From positions 64,401-128,400 of the forward strand of contig NZ_MJGO01000041.1 in NCBI RefSeq assembly GCF_001864895.1: a stretch of DNA of 64,000 bases, given 5' to 3'. The notes below the pieces were generated by a model. It saw only the letters and a program-made list of their open reading frames with translations. It made no database searches and was not told the origin of the DNA. A program made the position numbers and the translations under genes. Positions 1-7,778 of this stretch are shown here, piece by piece. The stretch's first letter is position 1, and each line of letters starts with the position of its first letter. The stretch comes from Curtobacterium sp. MCBA15_009 (lineage in GTDB: Bacteria; Actinomycetota; Actinomycetes; Actinomycetales; Microbacteriaceae).

Positions 1-18
1 GCACCGGGCCTCCTGTCC
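1..18 (-). terminator. Truncated GGAGGCCCGGTGC hairpin arm after the chitinase gene
   Basis: Read on the minus strand, the 31 bases after the chitinase stop end in GGAGGCCCGGTGC. This is the left arm of the hairpin family seen complete at 18475-18519, 34242-34274 and 62343-62374. The other arm lies outside the window. Confidence 0.5.
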
Positions 19-31
19 GAAGGGGGTCGCG

Positions 32-1336
32 CTACTTCAGCGCGGCCAGGAAGCGGTCCGTCCAGGCGAGCGCCGTCGACCCGGTGACCGAGTTGCAGGT
101 CGGCGACGCCGTGCTCTGCGCCGAGGGGCACGGGGTGTCGCGGTCGAGCGACCAGGTGTGCACGCCGGCCAGGCCGTGCGACTTCGCGTACGCCGCGACG
201 GTGTCGACGTCGGCGAGGGTGAAGACCTCGTCCTGGGTGTCGTTCACGCCGATCATCGGGGTGACCTCGATCTTCGACGACGCGATGCCGTAGGTGTGCT
301 GCAGGTTGGTGACGGCCTGGATGGTCGACTGGCCCATCTGGCAGGTCGACCCGGAGAGCACGCAGTTCGCGGCGCTCGCCCGGCCGAAGTCCATCGTCAT
401 GAGGTTGATCGTGTAGTTCGTCAGGTTCGACGCCTTGATCGCCTTCACGGTGGCGTCACCGGTGCTGTTCAGCCCGCCGAACGAGCCGTCCGACGCGGCC
501 AGGGTCGCGAGGGTGAACGAGAAGCGCAGGCCCGGGTACTTCGCCTGGGCGAGCGCTGCCGCGCTGACGAGGTTCTGCACGTCCGCGGCGGACTGCCCGC
601 TCTCGATGTCGAAGTCGACGCCGATCATGTGCGGGGAGGCGTAGCGGGCGATGAACGACTGCAGCGCCGTGCCGGAACACTTGAACGATCCGGCCGCGCC
701 ACCGGTGCTGACGATGTAGTTCACGCCGGCGGCGTCGAGCTTCGCGATGTTGGCGCTGGCGAAGGCGTCGGCGGCGACCCCGCCCCAGTTCTCGCTGCCG
801 CAGGTGCCGGTGGCGAAGGCGAGCGTGATCGCCTTGAGGCCGGGCTCCCGCGTCGACACGAGGCTGTTCGACGACCCGACCACGGGGATCCTGGTGCCCG
901 TGACCGCGGTGTTCATCACGTTCGTGTTCCAGTCGAGGTTCACGGTGATGTCCTTGTACGGGCTGAAGACCAGCCCGCTCGCGGTCCCCGTGCTGCCGTT
1001 GCCCGGGGTGGTGGTGCCGCCGCCGGTGCCCGGGTTCGTGGTGCCGCCACCACCGGTGCTGCCGCCGGTGCACGCGCCCGTCGACGTCCAGGGCTGCCCG
1101 CTGCCCGTCGCACCGGAGTGCGTGGCGGGGTCGTCGCCCTGCGTCCACCAGTTGGCCTTGTAGTTCGAGCCGTTCTCGCTCACGGTCGCGCCGCCGTTGT
1201 AGGCGGTGCCGGCGTTCCAGGCGGACGCGCACGTGGCCGTCGCGGCGACCGCCGGTGCTGCGGCGATCGTCCCTCCCACGACGGCTGCGACGACGGCGGC
1301 CACCAGGCCGGTCCGCACTCGGGTGTTCCTGTTCAC
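32..1336 (-). CDS. Secreted GH18 chitinase with N-terminal CBM5/12 domain
   Basis: A 434-aa extracellular chitinase, expected to hydrolyse chitin. Residues 1-31 form a signal peptide ending in an Ala-rich AVA-type cleavage site. A chitin-binding CBM5/12 module (about 36-90, with Trp at 40, 63, 64 and 83) follows, then a Gly/Thr/Pro linker (about 90-120). The catalytic domain carries IGVDFDIE, with the presumed proton donor Glu245. The first Asp of the usual DxxDxDxE is Ile238 here, while the other two Asp are kept. The start is GTG with AGGAGA just upstream. The gene stands alone and a 26-bp dyad sits in its upstream region. The family is clear; endo or exo mode is not visible. Confidence 0.88.
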   Translation of the reverse strand: MNRNTRVRTGLVAAVVAAVVGGTIAAAPAVAATATCASAWNAGTAYNGGATVSENGSNYKANWWTQGDDPATHSGATGSGQPWTSTGACTGGSTGGGGTTNPGTGGGTTTPGNGSTGTASGLVFSPYKDITVNLDWNTNVMNTAVTGTRIPVVGSSNSLVSTREPGLKAITLAFATGTCGSENWGGVAADAFASANIAKLDAAGVNYIVSTGGAAGSFKCSGTALQSFIARYASPHMIGVDFDIESGQSAADVQNLVSAAALAQAKYPGLRFSFTLATLAASDGSFGGLNSTGDATVKAIKASNLTNYTINLMTMDFGRASAANCVLSGSTCQMGQSTIQAVTNLQHTYGIASSKIEVTPMIGVNDTQDEVFTLADVDTVAAYAKSHGLAGVHTWSLDRDTPCPSAQSTASPTCNSVTGSTALAWTDRFLAALK

Positions 1337-1400
1337 ACGGTTCTCCTGTCCTCGGCCGGACGGCGTCGTCCGGCGGGTGGAGCTCCTGCGGCCCTATTCC

Positions 1401-1426
1401 GCAAGAGCATTGTGGAATGCCCTTGC
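1401..1426. promoter_or_regulatory. 26-bp near-perfect dyad upstream of the chitinase gene
   Basis: GCAAGAGCATT and AATGCCCTTGC are 11-bp arms with one mismatch around the centre GTGG. The dyad lies 65-90 bp upstream of the chitinase start, in an unusually AT-rich patch of a gene-free gap. It is well placed for a dimeric repressor or activator. The regulator is unknown and the sequence does not look like the DasR consensus. Confidence 0.5.
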
Positions 1427-1537
1427 ATAATGCGCCCAGGTAGAACGACCTGTCCATGAACGAACGTACAGGAATGCGGAACGGGGACCGGGGGAGGCCG
1501 TTGCCCCGTCGGCATCGGTCCCGCCCGGCGAGCAGAC

Positions 1538-2698
1538 CTAGGACAGGGACAGCCCGAGCTTCCGACCGGCGAGTCCGCGGCCCATCGTCGTGATCCGGTC
1601 GGCGATGCCCGCGAGAGCGGTCGCCGCCGGGTCCTCCGGCGCCCCGAGGACGACCGGCAGGCCGACGTCCCCGCCCTCGCGGAGCGGGACGGACAGCGGC
1701 ACGCTGCCCAGGACGGGCACGGGGGCGTCCTGCCCGCGGGAGAGCCGCGCTGCGGTCTCCGCCCCACCGCCCTCGCCGAACAGGTGCAGGACCGAGCCGT
1801 CGGGCTGCACGAGCCCCGCCATGTTCTCGACGACCCCGATCACCCGCTGCCCGGTCTGCCGTGCGACGACACCGCTGCGTTCCGCGACGTCGGCGGCGGC
1901 GGCCTGCGGCGTCGTGACGACCAGGACCTCGGCGTGCGGCAGGAGCTGGCCGACCGAGATCGCGACGTCGCCGGTGCCCGGCGGCAGGTCGAGCAGCAGC
2001 ACGTCGAGGTCGCCGAACCAGACGTCCGTCAGGAACTGCGACACCGTGCGGTGCAGCATCGGTCCGCGCCACGACACCGCGGTCGAGACGTCGTCGACGA
2101 ACATGCCGATCGAGACGACCTTCACGTCGTGGGCCACCGGCGGCAGGATCATGCTGTCCACCCGGGTCGGGCGGGGAGCGACACCGTGCGCGTCGGTCAG
2201 GCCCATCAACCCCGGCACGCTGAACCCGTGCACGTCGACGTCGACCACGCCGACCCGCAGGCCGCGGCGCGCGAGGGCAACGGCGAGGTTCACGGTGACC
2301 GTGGACTTTCCGACGCCGCCCTTGCCGCTCGTGACGGCGATCACCCGGGTCAGCGAGTCCGGGGTGAACTGGACGCCCTTCGGTCGGCCGGCACGCAGGC
2401 GCTCGGTGAGCGCGGCCCGGGTGGCCGGGGCCATCACGGACACGTCGACGGCCACGCTCGACACCCCGTCCACGGAACCGGCAGCCGAGCGGATGTCGCG
2501 CTCGATCGTGTCGGCGGCCGGGCACCCGACGATCGTGAGCTGCAGGTCGACGCGCACCGAGCCTCCCGGCTGCACGTCGACACCCCGGATCATGTCGAGC
2601 TCGGTGACGGGCCGACGGATCTCGGGGTCGATGACGCGGCCGAGCGCGGCGAGGACCGCGGTGCCCAGCTGCTCGTCGGCGCCGGTGGCGTCAGCCAC
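1538..2698 (-). CDS. mrp: Mrp/ApbC family P-loop ATPase
   Basis: A 386-aa MinD-like ATPase of the Mrp/NBP35 group, thought to carry or insert iron-sulfur clusters. A DUF59/MIP18-like domain covers about 1-95, with its single conserved Cys59. The deviant Walker A SGKGGVGKS lies at about 124-132, and DLPPGTGD-type switch residues follow. The CxxC near the C-terminus that holds the cluster in E. coli ApbC is absent: the segment reads ENMAGLVQPDGS. Cys59 is the only cysteine in the protein. The gene overlaps the DUF1003 stop by 8 nt and is the third gene of a DUF1003-containing operon, an order common in actinobacteria. Confidence 0.9.
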   Translation of the reverse strand: MADATGADEQLGTAVLAALGRVIDPEIRRPVTELDMIRGVDVQPGGSVRVDLQLTIVGCPAADTIERDIRSAAGSVDGVSSVAVDVSVMAPATRAALTERLRAGRPKGVQFTPDSLTRVIAVTSGKGGVGKSTVTVNLAVALARRGLRVGVVDVDVHGFSVPGLMGLTDAHGVAPRPTRVDSMILPPVAHDVKVVSIGMFVDDVSTAVSWRGPMLHRTVSQFLTDVWFGDLDVLLLDLPPGTGDVAISVGQLLPHAEVLVVTTPQAAAADVAERSGVVARQTGQRVIGVVENMAGLVQPDGSVLHLFGEGGGAETAARLSRGQDAPVPVLGSVPLSVPLREGGDVGLPVVLGAPEDPAATALAGIADRITTMGRGLAGRKLGLSLS

Positions 2699-3254
2699 GG
2701 GCGGACGTGCTCTCGCCGTCCAACGCTGCCTGTTCGGCGTCGCGACGGTCGAGTTCCTCGAGCAGCGAGCGCAGCTCGGCGCGGATGAAGTCCTTCGAGG
2801 CCATGTCGCGCATCGCCAGGCGGAGCGCCACGACCTCCCTGGCGAGGTACTCGGTGTCGGCGAGGTTGCGCTCGGCTCGCTGGCGGTCCTGCTCGAACTG
2901 CACGCGGTCGCGGTCGTCCTGCCGGTTCTGGGCGAGCAGGATGAGCGGTGCGGCGTACGAGGCCTGCAGCGAGAGCACGAGCGTCAGGGCCGTGAAGCCG
3001 ATGGCCGCCGAGTCGAACTGCCACGGCTTCGGCGCCAGGGTGTTGTAGCCCATCCACACCACGCAGAACAGCGTGAGGCCGATGAGGAACCACGGCGTGC
3101 CCATGCCGCGGGCGATGCCCTCGGTCGCGCGACCGAAGGTGTCCCCGCGACCACGGCGGCGGGTGGGGAGCACACGCGTGCGCATGCCCTTGGGGGAGTC
3201 GAGACGGACCTCTTGCCGGTCACGGTCGCGACGGTTCTCATCCGTTCGTGCCAC
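2691..3254 (-). CDS. DUF1003 membrane protein
   Basis: A 187-aa protein with a basic N-terminus and two membrane segments: about 50-70 (PWFLIGLTLFCVVWMGYNTL) and about 83-105. A charged, probably coiled-coil C-terminal tail (about 110-180) is rich in Arg, Glu and Gln. This is the DUF1003 layout; the function is unknown. It lies between the MgtE_N/CBS gene (17-nt overlap) and mrp (8-nt overlap), so the three are almost certainly co-translated, which suggests a shared role in metal or stress homeostasis (inference). Confidence 0.85.
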   Translation of the reverse strand: MARTDENRRDRDRQEVRLDSPKGMRTRVLPTRRRGRGDTFGRATEGIARGMGTPWFLIGLTLFCVVWMGYNTLAPKPWQFDSAAIGFTALTLVLSLQASYAAPLILLAQNRQDDRDRVQFEQDRQRAERNLADTEYLAREVVALRLAMRDMASKDFIRAELRSLLEELDRRDAEQAALDGESTSARG

Positions 3255-4557
3255 GGGTGGTCCTCCTTCCCGTCGTCACGGGGGTCTTGCGCGGGCGTTG
3301 GCGGGGGAGCGGTGAGGGGACACCGTCGCCCTGACTCCGCCAGTCGTCCGGCAGGACGTGGTCGAGCACGTCGTCGATCGTCACCACCCCGACGAGACGG
3401 TGGGCGTCGTCGACCACGGGGACGGACAGCAGGTTGTAGGTCGCCATGATGCGGGTGACCTCGGCGGCGCTCGCATCGACCCGGACCGGTTCGGTCTGCT
3501 GGTCGATGAGCGTGCCGAGCCGCTCGTTCGGCGGGTAGCGCAGCATGCGCTGGAAGTGCACCAGCCCGAGGAACCGGCCGGTCGGCGGCTCGTACGGCGG
3601 CAGGGTGACGCACACGGCGGCGCCGAGCACCGGCGCGAGCTCGTGCCGACGCACCAGCGCGAGGCCCTCGGCGACGGTGGCGTCCGCCGAGACGATCACG
3701 GGCTCGGTGGTCATGAGCCCACCGGCCGTGTCCGGCTCGTACTCGAGGAGCATGCGGACGTCCTGCGCCTCCTCCGGCTCCATGAGCTGCAGCAGCGCCT
3801 CGCTCCGGTCGGCGGAGAACTGCGCGAGGACGTCGGCGGCGTCGTCCGGCTGCATCTGGTCGAGGACGTCGGCCGCGCGGGCGTCGGTGAGCCGGGTGAG
3901 GATCTCGATGCGCTCCTGGTCGGGCATCTCCTCGAGCACGTCGGCCAGGCGGTCGTCGGGCAGCTCCTCGGAGACCTCGAAGCGGCGCTCGGCCGGCAGG
4001 TCGAGCAGCGTCGACGCCAGGTCGGCGGGGAGCAGGTCGGAGTACGCGGCGATGACGTGTTCGGCGGACTGGGCCTCGCCGGGGAGCTCGTCCTCGGTGA
4101 CCTCGTTCCAGGTCGTGAAGGTCGTCGGCCCCTTGCCGAACGGCGACGGCGTCGTCTTCGGCTTGCGGAGGAAGAGCTGCGCGACCTCCCAGTCGCCCTG
4201 CCCGCGGTCCTCGATCGCGACGTCCTCGATGGTGGCGCGGATCCGCTGGTTCTTGATGAGCACCTTGCGGCCGAGCATCTCGGCGATGACGCGGACCTCG
4301 CCGCCGCGCTGCTCGAAGCGGCGCATGTTCACGAGGCCGGTGGTGATGACCTGCCCGGCGCCGATCGACGTGATGCGCCCGATGCTGACGAAGATGCGGC
4401 GCTTGCCCGGCACCTCGACGATGAGCCCGACGACGTGCGGGGGATCAGCCCGACGGTAGACGACCAGGACGTCCCGGACCCTGCCGACGCGGTCGCCCGC
4501 GGGGTCGAAGACGGAGCACCCGGCGAGGCGGGCGACGAAGACCTTCGTGGCGCTCAC
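3238..4557 (-). CDS. MgtE_N / tandem CBS protein without a channel domain
   Basis: A 439-aa soluble protein. About 1-170 resembles PRC-barrel domains. An MgtE N-terminal superhelix follows (about 180-300, repeated LADVLEEMP / AADVLDQMQ helices), then two CBS motifs (about 280-420, ending VTIDDVLDHVLPDD). In MgtE channels these domains sense cytosolic Mg2+, but the membrane channel that should follow is missing. It is either a stand-alone sensor or a partner of DUF1003. I chose the GTG giving VSATKVFVARLAG because TACGCT lies 7 nt upstream. An in-frame extension continues far upstream but crosses the divergent gene. Confidence 0.82.
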   Translation of the reverse strand: MSATKVFVARLAGCSVFDPAGDRVGRVRDVLVVYRRADPPHVVGLIVEVPGKRRIFVSIGRITSIGAGQVITTGLVNMRRFEQRGGEVRVIAEMLGRKVLIKNQRIRATIEDVAIEDRGQGDWEVAQLFLRKPKTTPSPFGKGPTTFTTWNEVTEDELPGEAQSAEHVIAAYSDLLPADLASTLLDLPAERRFEVSEELPDDRLADVLEEMPDQERIEILTRLTDARAADVLDQMQPDDAADVLAQFSADRSEALLQLMEPEEAQDVRMLLEYEPDTAGGLMTTEPVIVSADATVAEGLALVRRHELAPVLGAAVCVTLPPYEPPTGRFLGLVHFQRMLRYPPNERLGTLIDQQTEPVRVDASAAEVTRIMATYNLLSVPVVDDAHRLVGVVTIDDVLDHVLPDDWRSQGDGVPSPLPRQRPRKTPVTTGRRTTRGTNG

Positions 4558-4564
4558 CCGACCC

Positions 4565-4570
4565 AGCGTA
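4565..4570 (-). promoter_or_regulatory. -10 element, leaderless start of the MgtE_N/CBS gene
   Basis: TACGCT on the minus strand, 7 nt before the GTG at 4557. There is no ribosome-binding site in between. Confidence 0.6.
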
Positions 4571-4647
4571 GTCGCTCGGGTGCGCTGGTCGACGCCTTCC
4601 CCGTGCGCGCACGTGTGATCGCAAGGTGTGCGGTGGATGATGGCCGG

Positions 4648-5568
4648 GTGAGCAATCAGAGCCCCTTCGCCGGCCGGACCGCACAGGCCTTCCCGACGCT
4701 GCCCAAGGGCGACGTCCTCGGCACCTACGACAGCTACCCCGACGCGCAGCGCGTCGTGGCGAAGCTCGCCGAGTCGGACTTCCCGGTCAACCAGCTCTCG
4801 ATCGTGGGCAACGACCTGAAGACCGTCGAGCGGGTCACCGGCAAGATGACCTACGGCCGTGCCGCCATCGCCGGCGCGCTCTCGGGTCTCTGGCTCGGGT
4901 TCTTCTTCGGCATCGTGCTGACGCTCTTCTCGCCGCAGGCGGGCGGGCTGTTCTTCGCCGCCGCCCTGATCGGCGCCGCGTTCGGCATGCTCTACGGCAT
5001 CGTGTCGTTCGCGATCACGAAGCGGCAGCGGGACTTCACGAGCGTGCACCAGGTGCTCGCCACGAACTACCAGATCGTCGTCAACCCGCAGCTCACCGGG
5101 CAGGCGCAGAACATCCTCGGTCAGCACGGCGCGACCCCGTCGACGCACTGGAACGACGCCCCAGGCACCGGTGCCCCCGGTGCGCCGTTCCAGGGGCAGC
5201 AGCAGCCCTGGCGTCCGGCACCGCCGCAGCAGCCGCCGTACGGCGGACACGCCACGCCCCACCAGGAGCCCCAGCAGCCGCAGCAGCCCGACAGCCGCGC
5301 CACCGACGCACCGCGGTACGGCACGAACGACGGCCCGCGCTACGGCACGAACGACGCACCGCGGTACGGCACGAACGACGGCCCGCGCTACGGCGAGACG
5401 TCGGGGACCGCCGACGGCGGTTCCGCGCCGACCGCGCCGGCCGTGCCGCCGCGTCGGCCGCAGGACCCGCCGCAGTACGGCGAGCGGGTGCCCGGAGCGC
5501 AGTCGCCCGCACCGACACCGTCGCCGGAGTCGGCTCCGGAGCGTCCTGAGGACGACACCCGGCACTGA
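4648..5568 (+). CDS. General stress protein 17M/YflT-like membrane protein with repetitive tail
   Basis: A 306-aa protein. About 12-155 matches the YflT / general stress protein 17M domain: a soluble alpha/beta start (LGTYDSYPDAQRVVAKLAES), then a hairpin of two Gly/Ala-rich membrane helices at about 73-120. The remaining C-terminal half is Pro/Gln-rich, low-complexity and probably disordered, with four RYGTND/RYGE units from a 48-bp DNA repeat. The start is GTG (VSNQSPF); another in-frame GTG lies 15 nt upstream. It is divergent from the MgtE_N/CBS gene. The domain is named after Bacillus stress proteins; its molecular role is unknown. Confidence 0.8.
   Translation: MSNQSPFAGRTAQAFPTLPKGDVLGTYDSYPDAQRVVAKLAESDFPVNQLSIVGNDLKTVERVTGKMTYGRAAIAGALSGLWLGFFFGIVLTLFSPQAGGLFFAAALIGAAFGMLYGIVSFAITKRQRDFTSVHQVLATNYQIVVNPQLTGQAQNILGQHGATPSTHWNDAPGTGAPGAPFQGQQQPWRPAPPQQPPYGGHATPHQEPQQPQQPDSRATDAPRYGTNDGPRYGTNDAPRYGTNDGPRYGETSGTADGGSAPTAPAVPPRRPQDPPQYGERVPGAQSPAPTPSPESAPERPEDDTRH
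5305..5394 (+). repeat. 48-bp direct repeat, about two copies, coding
   Basis: A 48-bp unit beginning GACGCACCGCGGTACGGC occurs at 5305 and again at 5353. It encodes alternating DAPRYGTN and DGPRYGTN segments in the tail of the YflT-like protein. Confidence 0.85.
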
Positions 5569-5586
5569 CACGCCGCACCCCACGGT

Positions 5587-5641
5587 CAGATCGCACGCCG
5601 CCCCGGTTCAGGTCGACTGAACCGGGGCGCAGTGCGATCTG
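5587..5641. terminator. 55-bp palindrome between convergent genes
   Basis: Outer arms CAGATCGCAC / GTGCGATCTG and inner arms CCCCGGTTCAG / CTGAACCGGGG surround a 5-nt loop, with a small internal bulge. It sits between the converging YflT-like and GNAT genes, so it can serve as a bidirectional terminator. No T-tract follows. A second, weaker hairpin (CCCACACGCGG / CCGCGTGTGGG) spans about 5646-5692. Confidence 0.65.
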
Positions 5642-5693
5642 AGCGCCCACACGCGGCGCCGCGAGCACCGCGGGCGCCGCGCCCGCGTGTGGG

Positions 5694-6215
5694 CTAGAGC
5701 ACCTTCGAGTAGCAGACCGACAACGGAGCGCCGACGTACTGCCCGAAGTTCGCGATCCGGGTGAAGCCCTCGCGCTCGTAGAACCCGACGGCGCGCTTCT
5801 GCTCCGTACCGGTTTCGAGCACGAGCGCCGGTGAGCCGAGGTCGAGCGCGGCCTCCTCGAGGCGACGCAGCACCAGCGCGGCGACCCCGGACCCCCGGGA
5901 CTCCGGCCGGACGTACATCCGCTTCACCTCGGTGATGCCGTCCTCGACGAGGCGCAGCCCGCCGCAGGCGACCGGGGTGCCGGACTCGTCGCGTGCCACG
6001 AAGAACACCGCGATCGACTCGGCGGTCGGCTTCTCGCCCGGCTCGGTGTCGGTCCCGTACGCACGCAGGATCTCGAGTCGTTGGGCGGCACGCAGGCGCT
6101 GGGCGTCCGGCGAGTCGAAGTGCTCGACCTCGATCGTGAACGCTTCGGCAGGCGCAGCTGCACTCGGGGTCGCGGGCACCGTCGCACGCGGGGGAGAGGC
6201 TTCGGGCATCGTCAC
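5694..6215 (-). CDS. GNAT family N-acetyltransferase
   Basis: A 173-aa acetyl-CoA-dependent acyltransferase; the substrate cannot be told. The N-terminal 25 residues are Ala/Pro-rich. The GNAT core spans about 27-170, with the acetyl-CoA loop RPESRGSGVAALVLRRLEE near 105 and the C-terminal GFYEREGFTRI strand-helix typical of the family. The start could be GTG 6215 or ATG 6209; TAGCCT lies 6 nt before the GTG, favouring it. It is convergent with the YflT-like gene and separated from the M24 peptidase gene by 9 nt, which could read into it. Confidence 0.85.
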   Translation of the reverse strand: MTMPEASPPRATVPATPSAAAPAEAFTIEVEHFDSPDAQRLRAAQRLEILRAYGTDTEPGEKPTAESIAVFFVARDESGTPVACGGLRLVEDGITEVKRMYVRPESRGSGVAALVLRRLEEAALDLGSPALVLETGTEQKRAVGFYEREGFTRIANFGQYVGAPLSVCYSKVL

Positions 6216-6221
6216 CCGTCC

Positions 6222-6227
6222 AGGCTA
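6222..6227 (-). promoter_or_regulatory. -10 element, leaderless start of the GNAT gene
   Basis: TAGCCT on the minus strand, 6 nt before the GTG at 6215. It overlaps the last codon of the upstream M24 peptidase gene. Confidence 0.5.
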
Positions 6228-7709
6228 GCGGCCGGACCGGGCGATCCACCCCTCCACTTCCGAGGGGGTCCGGGGGATGCCGACCGACAGGTTCTCGGCG
6301 CCGTCCTCGGTGACGAGGATGTCGTCCTCGATGCGCACGCCGATGCCGCGGAACTCCTCCGGCACGGTCAGGTCGTCCTGCTGGAAGTACAGGCCGGGCT
6401 CGATCGTGAACACCATGCCGGCCTGCACGACGCCGTCGAGGTAGAGCTCGCGACGGGCCTTCGCGCAGTCGTGCACGTCGAGGCCGAGGTGGTGGCTGGT
6501 GCCGTGCACCATGTAGCGGCGGTGGAACTGGTTGTCCGGCTCGAGGGACTCCTCGGCGGAGACGGGCAGGAAGCCCCACTCGGCGGTCTTCCGCGCGATG
6601 ACCTCCATCGCGGTGGCGTGCACCTGCCGGAAGGTGATGCCCGGCTTGACGATCGAGAACGCGGCGTCGGCTGCCTCGAGCACGGCCTCGTAGACCAGGC
6701 GCTGCACGGGCGAGAAGGTGCCGCTGACCGGCAGCGTGCGGGTGATGTCGGCGGTGTAGAACGAGTCGACCTCGACACCGGCGTCGATGAGGATGAGGTC
6801 GCCCGGCTGCACGGCGCCGTCGTTGCGGGTCCAGTGCAGGATGCAGGCGTGGTGGCCCGAGGCAGCGATGGTGTCGTAGCCGACCGTGTTGCCGTCGGCG
6901 CGGGCGCGGCGGTTGAACGTGCCCTCGACGATGCGCTCGCCGCGCGGGTGCGCGAGGACGGCGTCGAAGTCGGCGATGACGTCGTCGAAGCCGTGCTTCG
7001 TGGCCTCGACCGCCTTGCGGAGCTCGTTGACCTCGTACGGGTCCTTCACGAGACGCAGCTCGGAGAGGTCCCGCGCCAGGACGTCGTCGGTCGCCGGCGC
7101 CTCGGCGGTCTCGAGGGCGCCGCCGATCGCACTGCCGATGCGGGCGTCGAGCGAACGGGTCAGGTCGTCGTCGGCTTCCCGCACGAGGAGCGCCGAGCCG
7201 TCGAGCTCGTCGGCCACCGCGGTGAAGGCGCCGAGGTCGGCGGTGGCGAGGCCGAGGTCGGCGGCGACCGCGCCGAGCGAGGGACGGGGGCCGACCCAGA
7301 ACTCGCCGATCTCCGGGTTGGCGTAGAACTCCTCGGAGTCGCGGCCGGCGGTGGCGCGGAAGTACAACGTGGCGTCGTGCCCGGAGCCGTTCGGCGTCAT
7401 CACGAGCACGGAGCCGACGACGGTGTCGGTGCCCCAGCCGGTGAGGTGGGCGAAGGTCGAGTGCGGGCGGAACGGGTAGTCGCAGTCGTTCGAGCGGACC
7501 TTGGCCTGTCCGGCCGGGACGACGATGGTGCGGCCCGGGTGCAGCGCGGAGATGCGCGCACGGCGCTCGGCGGCGTGGGCGGCCTGCTCGCGCGGTTCGC
7601 CGAGCGGCTGCTCGCGGTCGGCCCACTGCGACCCGATGAAGTCCTTGAAGGTCGATGACCCGGGGGTCGTGGATCGGTTGCTCGTCGCGCGGGGAGTCGT
7701 GTCGGCCAT
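6225..7709 (-). CDS. M24 family Xaa-Pro aminopeptidase (aminopeptidase P)
   Basis: A 494-aa cytoplasmic metallopeptidase that should remove N-terminal residues preceding proline. The N-terminal creatinase-like domain covers about 30-210. The pita-bread catalytic domain carries the five metal ligands: Asp in LILIDAGVEVDS, Asp in YTADITRT, His in HGTSHHLGLDVHD, Glu in FTIEPGLYF and Glu in RIEDDILV. Length fits bacterial PepP. The ATG giving MADTTPRATS was chosen; an open frame continues upstream through the divergent PHP gene. GATGAT lies 6 nt before the start. Confidence 0.92.
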   Translation of the reverse strand: MADTTPRATSNRSTTPGSSTFKDFIGSQWADREQPLGEPREQAAHAAERRARISALHPGRTIVVPAGQAKVRSNDCDYPFRPHSTFAHLTGWGTDTVVGSVLVMTPNGSGHDATLYFRATAGRDSEEFYANPEIGEFWVGPRPSLGAVAADLGLATADLGAFTAVADELDGSALLVREADDDLTRSLDARIGSAIGGALETAEAPATDDVLARDLSELRLVKDPYEVNELRKAVEATKHGFDDVIADFDAVLAHPRGERIVEGTFNRRARADGNTVGYDTIAASGHHACILHWTRNDGAVQPGDLILIDAGVEVDSFYTADITRTLPVSGTFSPVQRLVYEAVLEAADAAFSIVKPGITFRQVHATAMEVIARKTAEWGFLPVSAEESLEPDNQFHRRYMVHGTSHHLGLDVHDCAKARRELYLDGVVQAGMVFTIEPGLYFQQDDLTVPEEFRGIGVRIEDDILVTEDGAENLSVGIPRTPSEVEGWIARSGR

Positions 7710-7715
7710 GCCCCC

Positions 7716-7721
7716 ATCATC
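7716..7721 (-). promoter_or_regulatory. -10-like element before the M24 peptidase gene
   Basis: GATGAT on the minus strand, 6 nt before the ATG at 7709. It is the weakest match of the leaderless group. Confidence 0.35.
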
Positions 7722-7765
7722 GCACCGCCCGGCACCGGCGGCCGATCGGGGTGCCGACCTGTGGA

Positions 7766-7771
7766 TAGCAT
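7766..7771 (+). promoter_or_regulatory. -10 element, leaderless start of the PHP gene
   Basis: TAGCAT ends 7 nt before GTG 7779. This spacing decides for that GTG over the in-frame ATG at 7770, which would overlap the hexamer. Confidence 0.55.
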
Positions 7772-7778
7772 GGACGAC

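Noticed and set aside
1455-1530. Weak hairpin downstream of mrp (GGGACCG ... CGGTCCC)
   Set aside because: Arms of 7 bp with a long loop are expected by chance here, so I did not list it as a terminator.
3238-5583. Longer form of the MgtE_N/CBS protein
   Set aside because: The extension crosses the divergent YflT-like gene and is compositionally a shadow frame. GTG 4557 has TACGCT 7 nt upstream.
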